Origin: JBPOFM01 sp041391925
GTDB lineage: Bacteria; Bacteroidota; Bacteroidia; Flavobacteriales; Flavobacteriaceae
Length of the DNA stretch: 64,000 nt
NCBI GenBank assembly: GCA_041391925.1
Contig: JAWKNA010000004.1
Span: 345,016 to 409,015 of the forward strand
Reading direction: 5' to 3'
Shown here: positions 51,496-60,854 of the stretch, piece by piece
Layout: every line of letters begins with the position of its first letter
Position numbering within the stretch: position 1 is the first letter of the stretch
Notes under the pieces: generated by a model
Told to the model about the DNA's origin: nothing
The model's input: only the letters and a program-made list of their open reading frames with translations
Database searches by the model: none
Program-made: the position numbers and the translations under genes

Positions 51496-53223
51496 ATGCA
51501 GAATCAAATCAAATATACCCTCATCCTGATGCTTTTGGCAAGCAGCAGTTTATTTTCTCAAGAACGCACCAAGGACACCTTAGATCCCGAAGTAGTCAAT
51601 GTGGTAAAACCATACACCCCAACGATTTCCGATGCGTTTAAAATCAAGGAAACACCCACCTTGGACGACGCTACCACAACGACCAAGAAGGAAGTGAAGT
51701 ACAATATCTTTTCCATTCCCGTGGCATCGACCTTTACACCTGCTAAAGGAAAGGCAGCAACGGTAGATAGAGCCAAACAAGAGAAACTTTATGACAATTA
51801 TGCCTCGTTAGGTGTCGGAAACTATACCACTATTTTGGGAGAAGTCTATCTAAATCACGAATTGGGCAGGGGTGAAACCGTAGGCGGCTATTTAAGCCAT
51901 CATTCTTCGGGAGGCGGCATCAAGGATGTGGAGTTGGATGACGCTTTTTGGAATTCCAATGTCAATATCAATTATGCCAAGAAGTTGCGAGATTATTCCT
52001 GGTCGATTGATGGTGGTGGAATGTATCAAAAGTACAATTGGTATGGAGTGCCAGAAGATTATTTCACCCAAGAAGCTATTGATTCCTTAAATGTAGGCCA
52101 CTCTTTTATTGGTGCCAACATAGGAGGAAAGCTGAAATTTGAGGATAGCTATTTCAAACAGGCTACCGTTCGATTTCGCCATTTTGGGGACAAAGACGGT
52201 TCTTCCGAAAACAGATTCATCCTTAAAGGTGATGTTGATGTGCCCATCAACGACGAAGTATTTTCAACCAAAGTGACGCTGGACTATTTGGGAGGTTCTT
52301 TCGATAGAAATTTTTACACCGATGATGAATTGAAATATGGCAACATCAACTTCGGAATCGCACCACAATACCAATTGACGCAAGACGATTTGACCTTAAA
52401 TCTAGGCGTCAATTTGGTGTACCTGAACGACACCGAAGCAGGACGGAACAAGTTCTACATCTATCCAAACATCACTGCCAGTTACCGTTTGGTAGATGAA
52501 TTATTGATTGCCTACGGAGGATTGACAGGAGGATTGATTCAGAATTCCTATGAAAACTTTGCACAGGAAAATCCATTCGTCTCTCCAACCTTGTTCATCA
52601 CCCCAACAGACCAACTATATAATCTCCACGCAGGCATCAAGGGCAAACTCTCCAATAGTATGAGTTATAATGTCAACGCTCGCTATATTGCCGATAGAAG
52701 CAAGGCACTCTTTCACTCAAACAGTGTCTATGGTGCGGCCATTGAAGATTATCAATTCGGAAATTCCCAAAACGTCGTGTACGATGATCTCAAAACCCTT
52801 TCTTTTTCTGGAGAGTTAAATGTGGATGTGAACCGTAATTTTAAATTAGGTCTCAAAGGAGAATTCCTCTCTTATACTACCAAAGACGAAGCCGAGCCAT
52901 GGAATTTGCCGGATGTGAAAGGATCATTGTTTATGGATTACCAGATTGATGAGCATTGGTTTACAGGAGCCAATCTATTTTATGTAGGCGAGCGCAAGGA
53001 TTTATTTTTTGAGGAAGGTACTTTATTGCCTCCAATTGTTTCCACCATCACATTGGACAGTTATTTTGATGCCAATGCACATGTTGGTTATCGAATCACA
53101 GACCAGATTTCAGCGTTTGCAAAAGTCAATAACATCTTCAACCAAGATTACCAACGCTGGTTAAATTATAAAGTACAGGGCATTCAGTTTTTGGTTGGCG
53201 CAACCTATCAGTTTGATTTCTAA
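51496..53223 (+). CDS. plug-less TonB-receptor-like outer-membrane barrel
   Basis: A 575-residue protein with signal peptide (ending about LFSQ) and an N-terminal VVNVVKPYTPTISDAFKIKE segment that reads like the start of TonB-dependent receptor plug remnants. The rest is amphipathic strands, with typical late-receptor words (LSGEL, VKVNNIFNQDYQRW) and a terminal aromatic YQFDF that fits barrel insertion signals. It lies 63 bases after the TPR gene; a terminator follows, so the two form one unit. Substrate unknown. Confidence 0.85.
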   Translation: MQNQIKYTLILMLLASSSLFSQERTKDTLDPEVVNVVKPYTPTISDAFKIKETPTLDDATTTTKKEVKYNIFSIPVASTFTPAKGKAATVDRAKQEKLYDNYASLGVGNYTTILGEVYLNHELGRGETVGGYLSHHSSGGGIKDVELDDAFWNSNVNINYAKKLRDYSWSIDGGGMYQKYNWYGVPEDYFTQEAIDSLNVGHSFIGANIGGKLKFEDSYFKQATVRFRHFGDKDGSSENRFILKGDVDVPINDEVFSTKVTLDYLGGSFDRNFYTDDELKYGNINFGIAPQYQLTQDDLTLNLGVNLVYLNDTEAGRNKFYIYPNITASYRLVDELLIAYGGLTGGLIQNSYENFAQENPFVSPTLFITPTDQLYNLHAGIKGKLSNSMSYNVNARYIADRSKALFHSNSVYGAAIEDYQFGNSQNVVYDDLKTLSFSGELNVDVNRNFKLGLKGEFLSYTTKDEAEPWNLPDVKGSLFMDYQIDEHWFTGANLFYVGERKDLFFEEGTLLPPIVSTITLDSYFDANAHVGYRITDQISAFAKVNNIFNQDYQRWLNYKVQGIQFLVGATYQFDF

Positions 53224-53255
53224 AACATCGATGATTTGCATCAATCATAAATTCA

Positions 53256-53285
53256 AAAAAGCATTCCATTCGGAATGCTTTTCTT
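53256..53285 (+). terminator. strong intrinsic terminator
   Basis: AAAAAGCATTCC pairs with GGAATGCTTTT around a 4-base loop (ATTC), with a T run after it. Lies 33 bases after the stop codon of the barrel gene and ends the TPR-barrel operon. Confidence 0.88.
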
Positions 53286-53309
53286 ATTTTTACAATGTCG
53301 AAAATCATC

Positions 53310-53352
53310 GGCTCGAGTGTCGCGCTTTTTTTGCGAGATGTATCGAGGACCT
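53310..53352. repeat. variant CTCGAG repeat unit
   Basis: GGCTCGAGTGTCGCGC, a T run, then GCGAGATGTATCGAGGACC: a GCTCGAGTGTCGCG...CGAGATGTATCGAG arrangement like the other palindromic elements, in the spacer between barrel and amidohydrolase genes. Confidence 0.5.
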
Positions 53353-53406
53353 TGTTGATTATATTTAGTTTAATAAAAAAGATTCCTGCTTTCGCAATAA
53401 GTTAAC

Positions 53407-55074
53407 ATGAAAAAACTCCTCACATTTTTTATTGTCATATCTTTTTTCTCCTGCAAAAAAGCAGAAAAAATCCAAGTGGACACGATTGTCATCAACGGAA
53501 ATATTTATACTGTCAATTCCACCTTTGATAAAGCACAGGCGTTTGCCATAAAAGATGGGAAATTTTTAGAAATAGGCCGCAATAGTGACATTCAGGATAA
53601 ATACGAAACCCATAATTTGATAGATGCGGACGGGAAAACCATTGTGCCTGGTTTTATCGATGCCCATTGTCACTTTTTGGGTTTGGGTCTCACTCAGCAA
53701 AGTGTGAACTTGGTAGGTACCAAGAGTTTTGAAGAAGTTGTGGACAGTGTTGTAGCATTTCAAAAGCGGACAAATTCAAAATATATCACTGGTCGAGGTT
53801 GGGATCAAAACGATTGGTTGGAGAAAGAATTTCCTACCAAAGAAATGCTGGATGCCAAATTTCCAAATATACCTGTCGTCTTAACGAGGATAGATGGTCA
53901 TGCGGTGATTTGCAATCAAGCAGCATTGAATATGGGGAAAGTTACCAAAGACAGTAACATTGATGGCGGCGAAGTGGTATTGAAAGATGGAAAGCCCACA
54001 GGACTTCTCATTGACAATGCAGAATCTTTGGTCATGGATTTTTGGCCAAAGCAATCTCATGAAAAAATTGCAAATGCACTTATAAAAGCCCAAAACATAT
54101 GTTTTGAAAATGGGTTGACCACGGTGGACGATGCAGGCTTGGAAAGGGAAGTGATAGAAATTATGGATAGTTTGCAGAAAGCTGACATTCTCAAAATCAG
54201 GATTTATGCCATGGTTTCTGCCACAGATGACAACTTGGATTATTATCTTAATAAAGGCATTTATAAAACCGACAAATTGAATGTCCGTTCGTTCAAAGTC
54301 TATGCCGATGGCGCTTTGGGTTCGCGAGGTGCTTTGTTGCGCAAGCCTTATAGCGACCTTCCAAATCATTTTGGACTCGCCACCACGAGCATTTCAAAAA
54401 TGGACAGTATCGCACATCGTATTGCCAATTCAAAATTCCAGATGAATACCCACGCCATAGGCGATTCCGCCAACCATGCGTTGTTGAACATTTACAATAA
54501 GGTTTTAAATGACAAAACAGACAGGCGCTGGAGAATAGAACATGCCCAAGTGATTTCGCCAAAGGATTTTGACAAGTTTAAAAATGTGATACCTTCGGTA
54601 CAACCTACGCACGCTACAAGTGATATGTATTGGGCTGAGGAACGTTTGGGTGAAGACCGTATCAAAGGGGCTTATGCCTATCAAAAATTGTTGAAAGCAA
54701 ATGGAAAAGTAGCTCTTGGAACCGATTTTCCCGTTGAGCAAGTCAGCCCGTTTTTGACGTTCCATTCTGCGGTTGCGAGACAGGATTTGGAAGATTATCC
54801 ATTGGAAGGTTTTCAGATGGAAAATGCGTTGAGCAGAGAGGAAACCTTGCAAGGAATGACCATTTGGGCCGCCTATGCCAATTTTGAAGAAAACGAAAAG
54901 GGAAGCATTGAAGTGGGCAAATTCGCCGATTTTATCATTTTGGACAAGAACATTATGGTCATTGACAACAAAGAAATTCCAAAAGTGAATGTAGTCAAGA
55001 CTTTTGTGAATGGTGTTATCCAATATGAAATGCCAAAGGTTGAGGAAACGAAAACCACTACAGAGAAGGAATAA
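53407..55074 (+). CDS. YtcJ-like amidohydrolase lipoprotein
   Basis: A 555-residue protein with a lipoprotein signal (LLTFFIVISFFSC, lipid Cys16). Metal motifs of the amidohydrolase-3 family are readable: FIDAHCHFLG (about residues 84-93), GRGWDQNDW, HAIGDSANHALL, RIEHAQVI, and a final GTDFPVE Asp. It probably hydrolyses an amide or formyl group of an unknown small molecule at the outside of the inner or outer membrane. The downstream gene is convergent and starts 2 bases after the stop. Confidence 0.9.
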   Translation: MKKLLTFFIVISFFSCKKAEKIQVDTIVINGNIYTVNSTFDKAQAFAIKDGKFLEIGRNSDIQDKYETHNLIDADGKTIVPGFIDAHCHFLGLGLTQQSVNLVGTKSFEEVVDSVVAFQKRTNSKYITGRGWDQNDWLEKEFPTKEMLDAKFPNIPVVLTRIDGHAVICNQAALNMGKVTKDSNIDGGEVVLKDGKPTGLLIDNAESLVMDFWPKQSHEKIANALIKAQNICFENGLTTVDDAGLEREVIEIMDSLQKADILKIRIYAMVSATDDNLDYYLNKGIYKTDKLNVRSFKVYADGALGSRGALLRKPYSDLPNHFGLATTSISKMDSIAHRIANSKFQMNTHAIGDSANHALLNIYNKVLNDKTDRRWRIEHAQVISPKDFDKFKNVIPSVQPTHATSDMYWAEERLGEDRIKGAYAYQKLLKANGKVALGTDFPVEQVSPFLTFHSAVARQDLEDYPLEGFQMENALSREETLQGMTIWAAYANFEENEKGSIEVGKFADFIILDKNIMVIDNKEIPKVNVVKTFVNGVIQYEMPKVEETKTTTEKE

Positions 55075-55076
55075 AA

Positions 55077-55787
55077 TTAGTCTTTGGGTGATAGTTTTGC
55101 CAAATAATCAAAATGCTCCCCTTCTTGAACAAGTTCACAGTACAATCCGACCGTTTCACAGGCCATTTTTAAAGTTTCAAAATCCAGATAGAGCCATTTC
55201 ATTGATGTTTCTTGTTCTCCTTTGTAACTCAGGAAATAATCGAGTTCTCCGTAATAATTGGCATTCATATCCTGCCAAAAGCCACCATCTTCATCTTCAT
55301 ACATGTATTTGATGTCGGAAGAATCGATTAAAATCTGTCCGTTTGGATTCAAGAGTGATTTTAAGTGCTTCAGGTATTTTGAAACTTGCGACATTTCCTG
55401 AAAAATTCCCGTCCCATTCATAAGCAAGAGAATTGTATCGAATGTTGAAGTCTCTTCAAGAATGTTTTTTAATTCAACATTCGTAATACCACGTAATTTG
55501 GCAACTTCCACGGCGCCTTTAGATACATCAATCGCTTTCACGTGGAAGCCTTTGTTTTGTAGATATAAACTATGACTTCCGGAACCACAGCCCACATCGA
55601 GTATTTTGCCTTTTGATAGTTTTAAGGCTTTTTGCTCCAGTTTGGGCATTCCATCAAAACTTCGAAATAAATAGGGAAGTGGCAGTTCATCTTCATCCGA
55701 AATGTTGGTTGAGGTGATGAGGTTTTCGGAATACTTTCCGTTTTGATAATCGAGCAGTGCTTTTCCAAATACGTCTTTTAAATTCAA
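55077..55787 (-). CDS. class I SAM-dependent methyltransferase
   Basis: A 236-residue protein. GKILDVGCGSGSHSLYLQNKG is a full SAM-binding motif I; FDTILLLMNGTGIFQ and LNPNGQILIDSSD follow as motifs IV and V. The N-terminus (FGKALLDYQNGKYSENLITSTNI) is typical of small-molecule methyltransferases of unclear substrate in flavobacteria. It stands alone on the minus strand. Confidence 0.9.
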   Translation of the reverse strand: MNLKDVFGKALLDYQNGKYSENLITSTNISDEDELPLPYLFRSFDGMPKLEQKALKLSKGKILDVGCGSGSHSLYLQNKGFHVKAIDVSKGAVEVAKLRGITNVELKNILEETSTFDTILLLMNGTGIFQEMSQVSKYLKHLKSLLNPNGQILIDSSDIKYMYEDEDGGFWQDMNANYYGELDYFLSYKGEQETSMKWLYLDFETLKMACETVGLYCELVQEGEHFDYLAKLSPKD

Positions 55788-55840
55788 TGTTCAATGATTA
55801 AGATTCAAAGTTAAGGTGAATTTTATAATTTTGTTTTCAT

Positions 55841-56362
55841 GTGAACCTCAAACCTCAAACCTTGAATCTTGAACCCAGCATAGAAAACCTCAGTGAGCTT
55901 GCCAAAGATAAACATAAGGAAAACAAAACCTTCTTTGCCAAGCTCAAAAAAAAGCCACCCAAACAATTGGATTACTTGATGCAGGAATTGCATGAAGAGG
56001 AATTCAAACGAACGGACTGTTTGAATTGTGCCAATTGCTGCAAGACCACAGGACCTTTATTTACAGATAAGGATATTGAGCGTATTGCAAAACATTTTAA
56101 AATGAAACCGCAAAAGTTCGTGGAACAATTTTTGAGGCTTGATGAAGACAATGATTATGTGTTGCAAAGTGTTCCTTGTACGTTTTTGGGAAGTGATAAT
56201 TATTGCTCCATTTATGAGGTTCGTCCAAAAGCCTGTCGTGAGTTTCCGCATACTGACAGAAAAAAGTTTCAGCAGATTTCTAATTTGACCTTAAAGAATG
56301 TAGAAATTTGTCCAGCTGCATACAACATCGTTGAAGAGATGAAACGCAGAATAAAATTATAA
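55841..56362 (+). CDS. YkgJ-family cysteine-cluster protein
   Basis: A 173-residue protein. DCLNCANCCKTTGP gives the CxxCxxCC cluster; VPCTFLG, YCSIYEVRPKACREFPH and EICPAAYNI supply the remaining cysteines of the UPF0153/YkgJ metal-binding fold. The frame opens with GTG at 55841; the first dozen residues (NLKPQTLNLEPS) stem from a low-complexity word run (acctcaaac/cttgaatc) and may not be translated in relatives. It lies 1 base before the next gene. Confidence 0.85.
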   Translation: MNLKPQTLNLEPSIENLSELAKDKHKENKTFFAKLKKKPPKQLDYLMQELHEEEFKRTDCLNCANCCKTTGPLFTDKDIERIAKHFKMKPQKFVEQFLRLDEDNDYVLQSVPCTFLGSDNYCSIYEVRPKACREFPHTDRKKFQQISNLTLKNVEICPAAYNIVEEMKRRIKL

Positions 56363-56363
56363 T

Positions 56364-57269
56364 ATGAAAAAGTTACTTCTCATAACGGCATTTAGTATGA
56401 TTACAGGATGCTGTATTGCGCAAGAATGGTTTACCTCGTTTGATGTCGCCAAGCATTTGGCGTTGGTGCAAAACAAAATGCTGTTTGTGCTTTGGGAGGA
56501 ATCTTTTAGTGGTTCAATTCCACTAATGGTTAAATCTGATTCTGGAACTACCATAGTAATCGATTTGGCAAAAGATACGAGTTGGGATACTGTCATTAAA
56601 GAATATTTTGTGCCAGTGAGGTTACAAGAGGCAAATTATGAAGCGTTTATCAAAGCAGCTGACGGTAGAAGCTACAATTATGTCAACAAATTATTGGATA
56701 ACAGTATAAAAATCATGGACATCAATGGAAACATTTTGAATGTTGACATGTCCACGGAAGTCCTTACCAACTTTACGGAATTGATTGACAAATATGCTCT
56801 CAATACCGCATTCATCAATATGGAATTGAGAAATTATGACAAGGATAAATCCTATCTGACATCCTATCTTTTGGGAGAAAAATACATTGAGTATGCCATC
56901 TATGCCACAAAAGAAACACGATCGGATATCATAGACTTGGCTAATATTTATTTATCAGAATCAGAAACATTGGCAGCCAAATCTGACCTTGCAACTGTTA
57001 GAGCAGTTAAGCAAAAAATTGAACTCATCCGTATTGAGGAATCTCTGATTTTGGAACGGACCGGAAAAGCACGCCGACAATTAAATAGGATAGAGGCAGA
57101 TGAGATTGACCCAATCAATGAGCGTCTATATGGATTTCTTCAATATACCATTCACCAATTGCGGAATGATGAAACCAATGCTGAATTGTGGAAAAGTAAA
57201 ATTTCTTCATTAGATTTGAGGAAAGCAGAGATGATTTTGAATATCTTGAAACATGGAAACTATAATTAA
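56364..57269 (+). CDS. secreted thioredoxin-like protein without the active cysteines
   Basis: A 301-residue protein with a signal peptide (lipobox-like GCCIAQ). AKHLALVQNKMLFVLWEE is the start pattern of DUF255/thioredoxin-like domains, but no CxxC follows (ESFSGSIP stands in its place). The second half is helical (residues 150-300). I infer a structural thioredoxin relative rather than an oxidoreductase. The end overlaps the desaturase-family gene by 17 bases, so both are cotranslated. Confidence 0.7.
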   Translation: MKKLLLITAFSMITGCCIAQEWFTSFDVAKHLALVQNKMLFVLWEESFSGSIPLMVKSDSGTTIVIDLAKDTSWDTVIKEYFVPVRLQEANYEAFIKAADGRSYNYVNKLLDNSIKIMDINGNILNVDMSTEVLTNFTELIDKYALNTAFINMELRNYDKDKSYLTSYLLGEKYIEYAIYATKETRSDIIDLANIYLSESETLAAKSDLATVRAVKQKIELIRIEESLILERTGKARRQLNRIEADEIDPINERLYGFLQYTIHQLRNDETNAELWKSKISSLDLRKAEMILNILKHGNYN

Positions 57270-58086
57270 TTATTTTGAGACCATTCCTTCACTACACAGG
57301 ACAATTATTCTGGTTGGAGGTATCACTTTCTTTTGGCTGCTTGAAGGCTTTTTGCCATTGTTTAATTTTGAATATAAAAAATGGACACATGCATTGCCTA
57401 ATTTCTTTTTCACCTTTACCACCATTCTTATCAATTTTGGATTAGCAGTTCTTCTGCTAAAAACTGCCGATTGGGTCAAGGCAAACGATTTTGGAATTAT
57501 CAACTGGTTGCCAGAAATGCCCTTATGGCTCTACGCTTTTTTAGGGGTATTGTTTTTGGATTTTTTTGGGGCCTATTTGGCACATTTGGTGGAACATAAA
57601 GTCAAACCGCTTTGGATGGTGCATTTGGTACATCATACAGATCATAAAGTCGATACAACCACTGCCAATAGACACCATCCGATTGAAAGTGTCATTCGCT
57701 TTGTTTTTACACTTTTTGGGGTTTTCATTGTTGGCACACCGATTGCCCTGGTATTTTTATATCAATCCCTTTCATTGATTGCTACCCAGTTTGGTCATGC
57801 CAATATCAAGATGAACCGTAAGTTTGATAAGACTTTGAGTTATGTGATAGTTTCCCCAGATATGCATAAAGTACACCATCATAATGTATTGCCTTATACC
57901 GATTCCAATTATGGGAATATTTTTTCCATTTGGGATCGATTGTTTGGAACTTTCATGTCTCTCGATAGGGAAAAAATCATTTATGGAGTGGATACTTTTC
58001 CTGATGAGAAGACCAATAGCAATATCAAAGACCTTTTGAAACAGCCTTTTCATAAATACCGAAAACCCACGACGACAAAAGTGTAG
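57253..58086 (+). CDS. sterol desaturase/fatty-acid hydroxylase family membrane protein
   Basis: A 277-residue protein with four helices in the first 130 residues and the di-iron histidine boxes HLVEH, HLVHHTDH, TTANRHH and MHKVHHH. Bacterial members hydroxylate lipids or carotenoids; the substrate cannot be read here. It starts inside the thioredoxin-like gene. Confidence 0.9.
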   Translation: METIINYFETIPSLHRTIILVGGITFFWLLEGFLPLFNFEYKKWTHALPNFFFTFTTILINFGLAVLLLKTADWVKANDFGIINWLPEMPLWLYAFLGVLFLDFFGAYLAHLVEHKVKPLWMVHLVHHTDHKVDTTTANRHHPIESVIRFVFTLFGVFIVGTPIALVFLYQSLSLIATQFGHANIKMNRKFDKTLSYVIVSPDMHKVHHHNVLPYTDSNYGNIFSIWDRLFGTFMSLDREKIIYGVDTFPDEKTNSNIKDLLKQPFHKYRKPTTTKV

Positions 58087-58250
58087 TTTAAATCGATAAA
58101 CTACTGGTAATCATTGACATTAAAGTCTCTTCTTTATTCATAATTTTAAGAGATTTATGCAATTCAACGATTATTTTTGAAAATTTGCACAATTCATCGT
58201 CTCTTTTCTTTTCTTCAACTAAATCTTTACGGCGTCGTTATCTTCCCATT

Positions 58251-58258
58251 TACCTTTG
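58251..58258 (+). promoter_or_regulatory. -7 box of the EF-hand protein gene
   Basis: TACCTTTG, the same sequence as the typA -7 box, 57 bases before the ATG at 58316. Confidence 0.5.
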
Positions 58259-58315
58259 GTATAGAATTAATCCTGATTCCCTCAACGATTAGTTTTAACC
58301 AAATTGACCCCAGAC

Positions 58316-59011
58316 ATGCACTTATTGAACAAGACAAGCACTAAGTTTTATTTTTCAGTCATACTCTTGATTGTAATGACGATGATCTCGCATCGTTCTC
58401 ATGCGCAAAAAGAATATACCACTATTTCAAAGAACATCAATCCTGAAGCGCGAAGCCTTTATCATGACCTATCGCCACAAGGAGACAGTCTTTATTTGAA
58501 AAGTGAATCCATTTTCTACAAGGTAACTTTTTTAAATAGTCTCGACCGCAAAGTCTATCAATTCAATCCTCCTGTCCTGGAAGGCAAAATCCCATTGCAC
58601 GACATTATTGTTGGTGATTATACGGTTTTGGTCTATAAAAAGGATCGTATCATTGTTTTTCATATTTCTCGTTTGTTGGAAATCGAAAAGCCATCGGAAT
58701 TGATTGCTAGTAAAGACATCAAGGTAAAAGAAGATTTTCCTATTGCTGAAATCCCAATTTCCAAAATACCTCCTATAGAATTGGCAACGACGGATTTCGC
58801 TATGAATGAAATCAATACGGAAGATAATTTTGAATTTGAACTCAACGATATTAAAGTAGCTGTTAATGATTCTCCAGTAAATGTTGGAGAACCAATTTTC
58901 TCGAATGAGCCTAAACCTTACAATCTCTCTGATTTAAATAGGGATGGCATGCAATCTAGGGAAGAATACAGAAGACACAATGTAAGGCCCAATGGTAAAC
59001 CTTATTACTAA
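58316..59011 (+). CDS. secreted protein with a C-terminal EF-hand loop
   Basis: A 231-residue protein from ATG at 58316 with a signal peptide ending about HRSHAQ. Residues 32-125 match the gene at 59212 (QKEYTTISKNINPEARSLYHD against QKEFALLEKNHNVRAKDLSHE, and PLHDIIVGDYTVLV against PLNQLSKGKHVFVV). Near the C-terminus, DLNRDGMQSREE fits the twelve-residue EF-hand calcium loop (D1, N3, D5, G6, S9, E12). Unknown family; probably periplasmic or surface protein. Confidence 0.7.
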   Translation: MHLLNKTSTKFYFSVILLIVMTMISHRSHAQKEYTTISKNINPEARSLYHDLSPQGDSLYLKSESIFYKVTFLNSLDRKVYQFNPPVLEGKIPLHDIIVGDYTVLVYKKDRIIVFHISRLLEIEKPSELIASKDIKVKEDFPIAEIPISKIPPIELATTDFAMNEINTEDNFEFELNDIKVAVNDSPVNVGEPIFSNEPKPYNLSDLNRDGMQSREEYRRHNVRPNGKPYY

Positions 59012-59211
59012 CGGATTTTCAAGAATAAACATTCATTAGAAATCAATTAAATTAATCCTTCAATTTAGGGATAAAACGCTTTTTGTCGGATTATTTGACT
59101 TTTAAAGGATAATTTGTCATTTCGCAAATGGATTTGATTTAGATTCGTCAATAGGGATTATTATTTGCTGTTGTACTAACATCATGTTAAACCAACCAAC
59201 TATCAGCAAAT

Positions 59212-59607
59212 ATGGGCAAATACAGAAGACTCGTCTTAGCATCTGTCATTGGACTTACCTTTCAAAAACTTCAGGCACAAAAAGAATTCGCTTTACTTGA
59301 AAAAAACCATAATGTTAGGGCAAAAGACCTTTCACATGAGTTAAATGCTTCCAAAGACACACTCATTCTGAATAGCCCAAAAATTATTGATTACGTATAC
59401 GCAATCAACCGTGACTACAAACGTGAAATTGATTTTTACAATAATACCAACTCCTTAAAAATTCCACTGAATCAATTAAGCAAAGGCAAACATGTATTTG
59501 TGGTGGGCAGTTCTCGTATGCAAATTGTATTTGTAGTGCGAGTGTTGGATGAAAAAACCAAATTGGCCATGGTGACAAACAACAAAGTAACTACAAGCGG
59601 AAACTAA
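59212..59607 (+). CDS. short secreted paralogue of the preceding gene
   Basis: A 131-residue protein with a signal peptide (VLASVIGLTFQKLQAQ). It covers the first domain of the 58316 product and lacks its central and EF-hand parts. It overlaps the convergent muramidase gene by 4 bases. No known function. Confidence 0.7.
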   Translation: MGKYRRLVLASVIGLTFQKLQAQKEFALLEKNHNVRAKDLSHELNASKDTLILNSPKIIDYVYAINRDYKREIDFYNNTNSLKIPLNQLSKGKHVFVVGSSRMQIVFVVRVLDEKTKLAMVTNNKVTTSGN

Positions 59608-60833
59608 TCGTAAATCAAATATTTTTTTCTGATGGATTTGAAAGCCCCTAAGTCCTTTTGCCATGTCGCTTTAATTTCATCTTCGGTCAATCCTTCTTCA
59701 ATTTGTTGACGGAGTTTTTTGGTTCCTGCCAATTTGCTGAAGAAGTCATTAAAATATGATTGTTTGTCCGCAGTATGGTTGTAGGCTTCTATCAGCCATT
59801 TTAAATCCAATATATTTAAAGGTTTCGTAGTGCTCAAATCCTTCCCATAGCAAACCTTGCCTTGCAATGGTGGACTTTTGGCACCTTCGTTGGGTTGTGG
59901 TGTAAAGCTGAAATTATAATAGTTTTTGTCCAAAGATGGACTGCCAAACACTTGAAATTGTTTGTTGGTGCCTCTGCCTACAGAAACATTGGTGCCTTCA
60001 AACAAGCACAAACTTGGATAGAGATTGATGGCGGTATCATTGGGTAAGTTTGGTGAAGGTTTGATTGGTAAACTGTAAGCTGTTTGATGTATGTAGTTTC
60101 TAACCGGAATAACGGTCAATTGACATTGCTCACCATTTTTCAGCCATTTTTCGCCATTGATCATCTTTGCATATTCGCCAATCGTCATGCCATGCACTAT
60201 AGGAACAGGATGCATCCCTACAAAACTTTTGTATTCTTTTTCAAGAACAGGCCCATCCACATACTGGCCATTAGGATTTGGTCTATCTAAGACCAATAAT
60301 GGGATATTGGCCTCTGCACAGGCTTCCATCACATAATGTAGTGTTGAAATATAGGTATAAAAACGGGCTCCGACATCCTGAATGTCAAAAACCATGACAT
60401 CAATACTATGTAATTGTTCAGGTTTTGGTTTTTTGTTATCGCCATACAACGAAATGATGGGCAATCCGGTCTTGGGGTCTTTGCCATCCTTAATCAATTC
60501 ACCAGCATCTGCAGTACCTCTAAAACCATGTTCGGGAGCAAAAACTCTTTTGATATCTAGATGAAGTGAAACAAGAGTATCGACAAGATGGGTAAAATGA
60601 TTTGATTTTTTAAAAATGACACTCGTTTGGTTTGCGACGACTCCCACTTTTTTACCTTTCAACAATGGCATGTAGAGTTCGATTTGATTAGCACCAACAA
60701 TGATAGTTTGTGGGTTCAAGACTTCAGTATTGGGTTTGCTTTCTTCTGGCTTCTCATTTTGTTCATATGACTTTGTTCCACTTCCACAAGAAATCACTAT
60801 CAAAACAAATAATAAAACTGTATTTTTGAACAT
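59604..60833 (-). CDS. namZ: exo-beta-N-acetylmuramidase NamZ-like (DUF1343) lipoprotein
   Basis: A 409-residue protein with a lipoprotein signal (LLFVLIVISCGS). GKKVGVVANQTSV, FAPEHGFRGTADAG, DVMVFDIQDVGARFYTY, VLDRPNPN and the NLYPSLCLFEGTNVSVGRGTN motif are those of the DUF1343 family, shown for Tannerella and Bacillus NamZ to release terminal MurNAc from peptidoglycan fragments. Role: cell wall recycling. Start is ATG at 60833 or the adjoining 60836; a longer ATG at 60845 would enter the divergent gene's promoter. Confidence 0.93.
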   Translation of the reverse strand: MFKNTVLLFVLIVISCGSGTKSYEQNEKPEESKPNTEVLNPQTIIVGANQIELYMPLLKGKKVGVVANQTSVIFKKSNHFTHLVDTLVSLHLDIKRVFAPEHGFRGTADAGELIKDGKDPKTGLPIISLYGDNKKPKPEQLHSIDVMVFDIQDVGARFYTYISTLHYVMEACAEANIPLLVLDRPNPNGQYVDGPVLEKEYKSFVGMHPVPIVHGMTIGEYAKMINGEKWLKNGEQCQLTVIPVRNYIHQTAYSLPIKPSPNLPNDTAINLYPSLCLFEGTNVSVGRGTNKQFQVFGSPSLDKNYYNFSFTPQPNEGAKSPPLQGKVCYGKDLSTTKPLNILDLKWLIEAYNHTADKQSYFNDFFSKLAGTKKLRQQIEEGLTEDEIKATWQKDLGAFKSIRKKYLIYD

Positions 60834-60854
60834 CATTAAATCCATCTATTTAAT

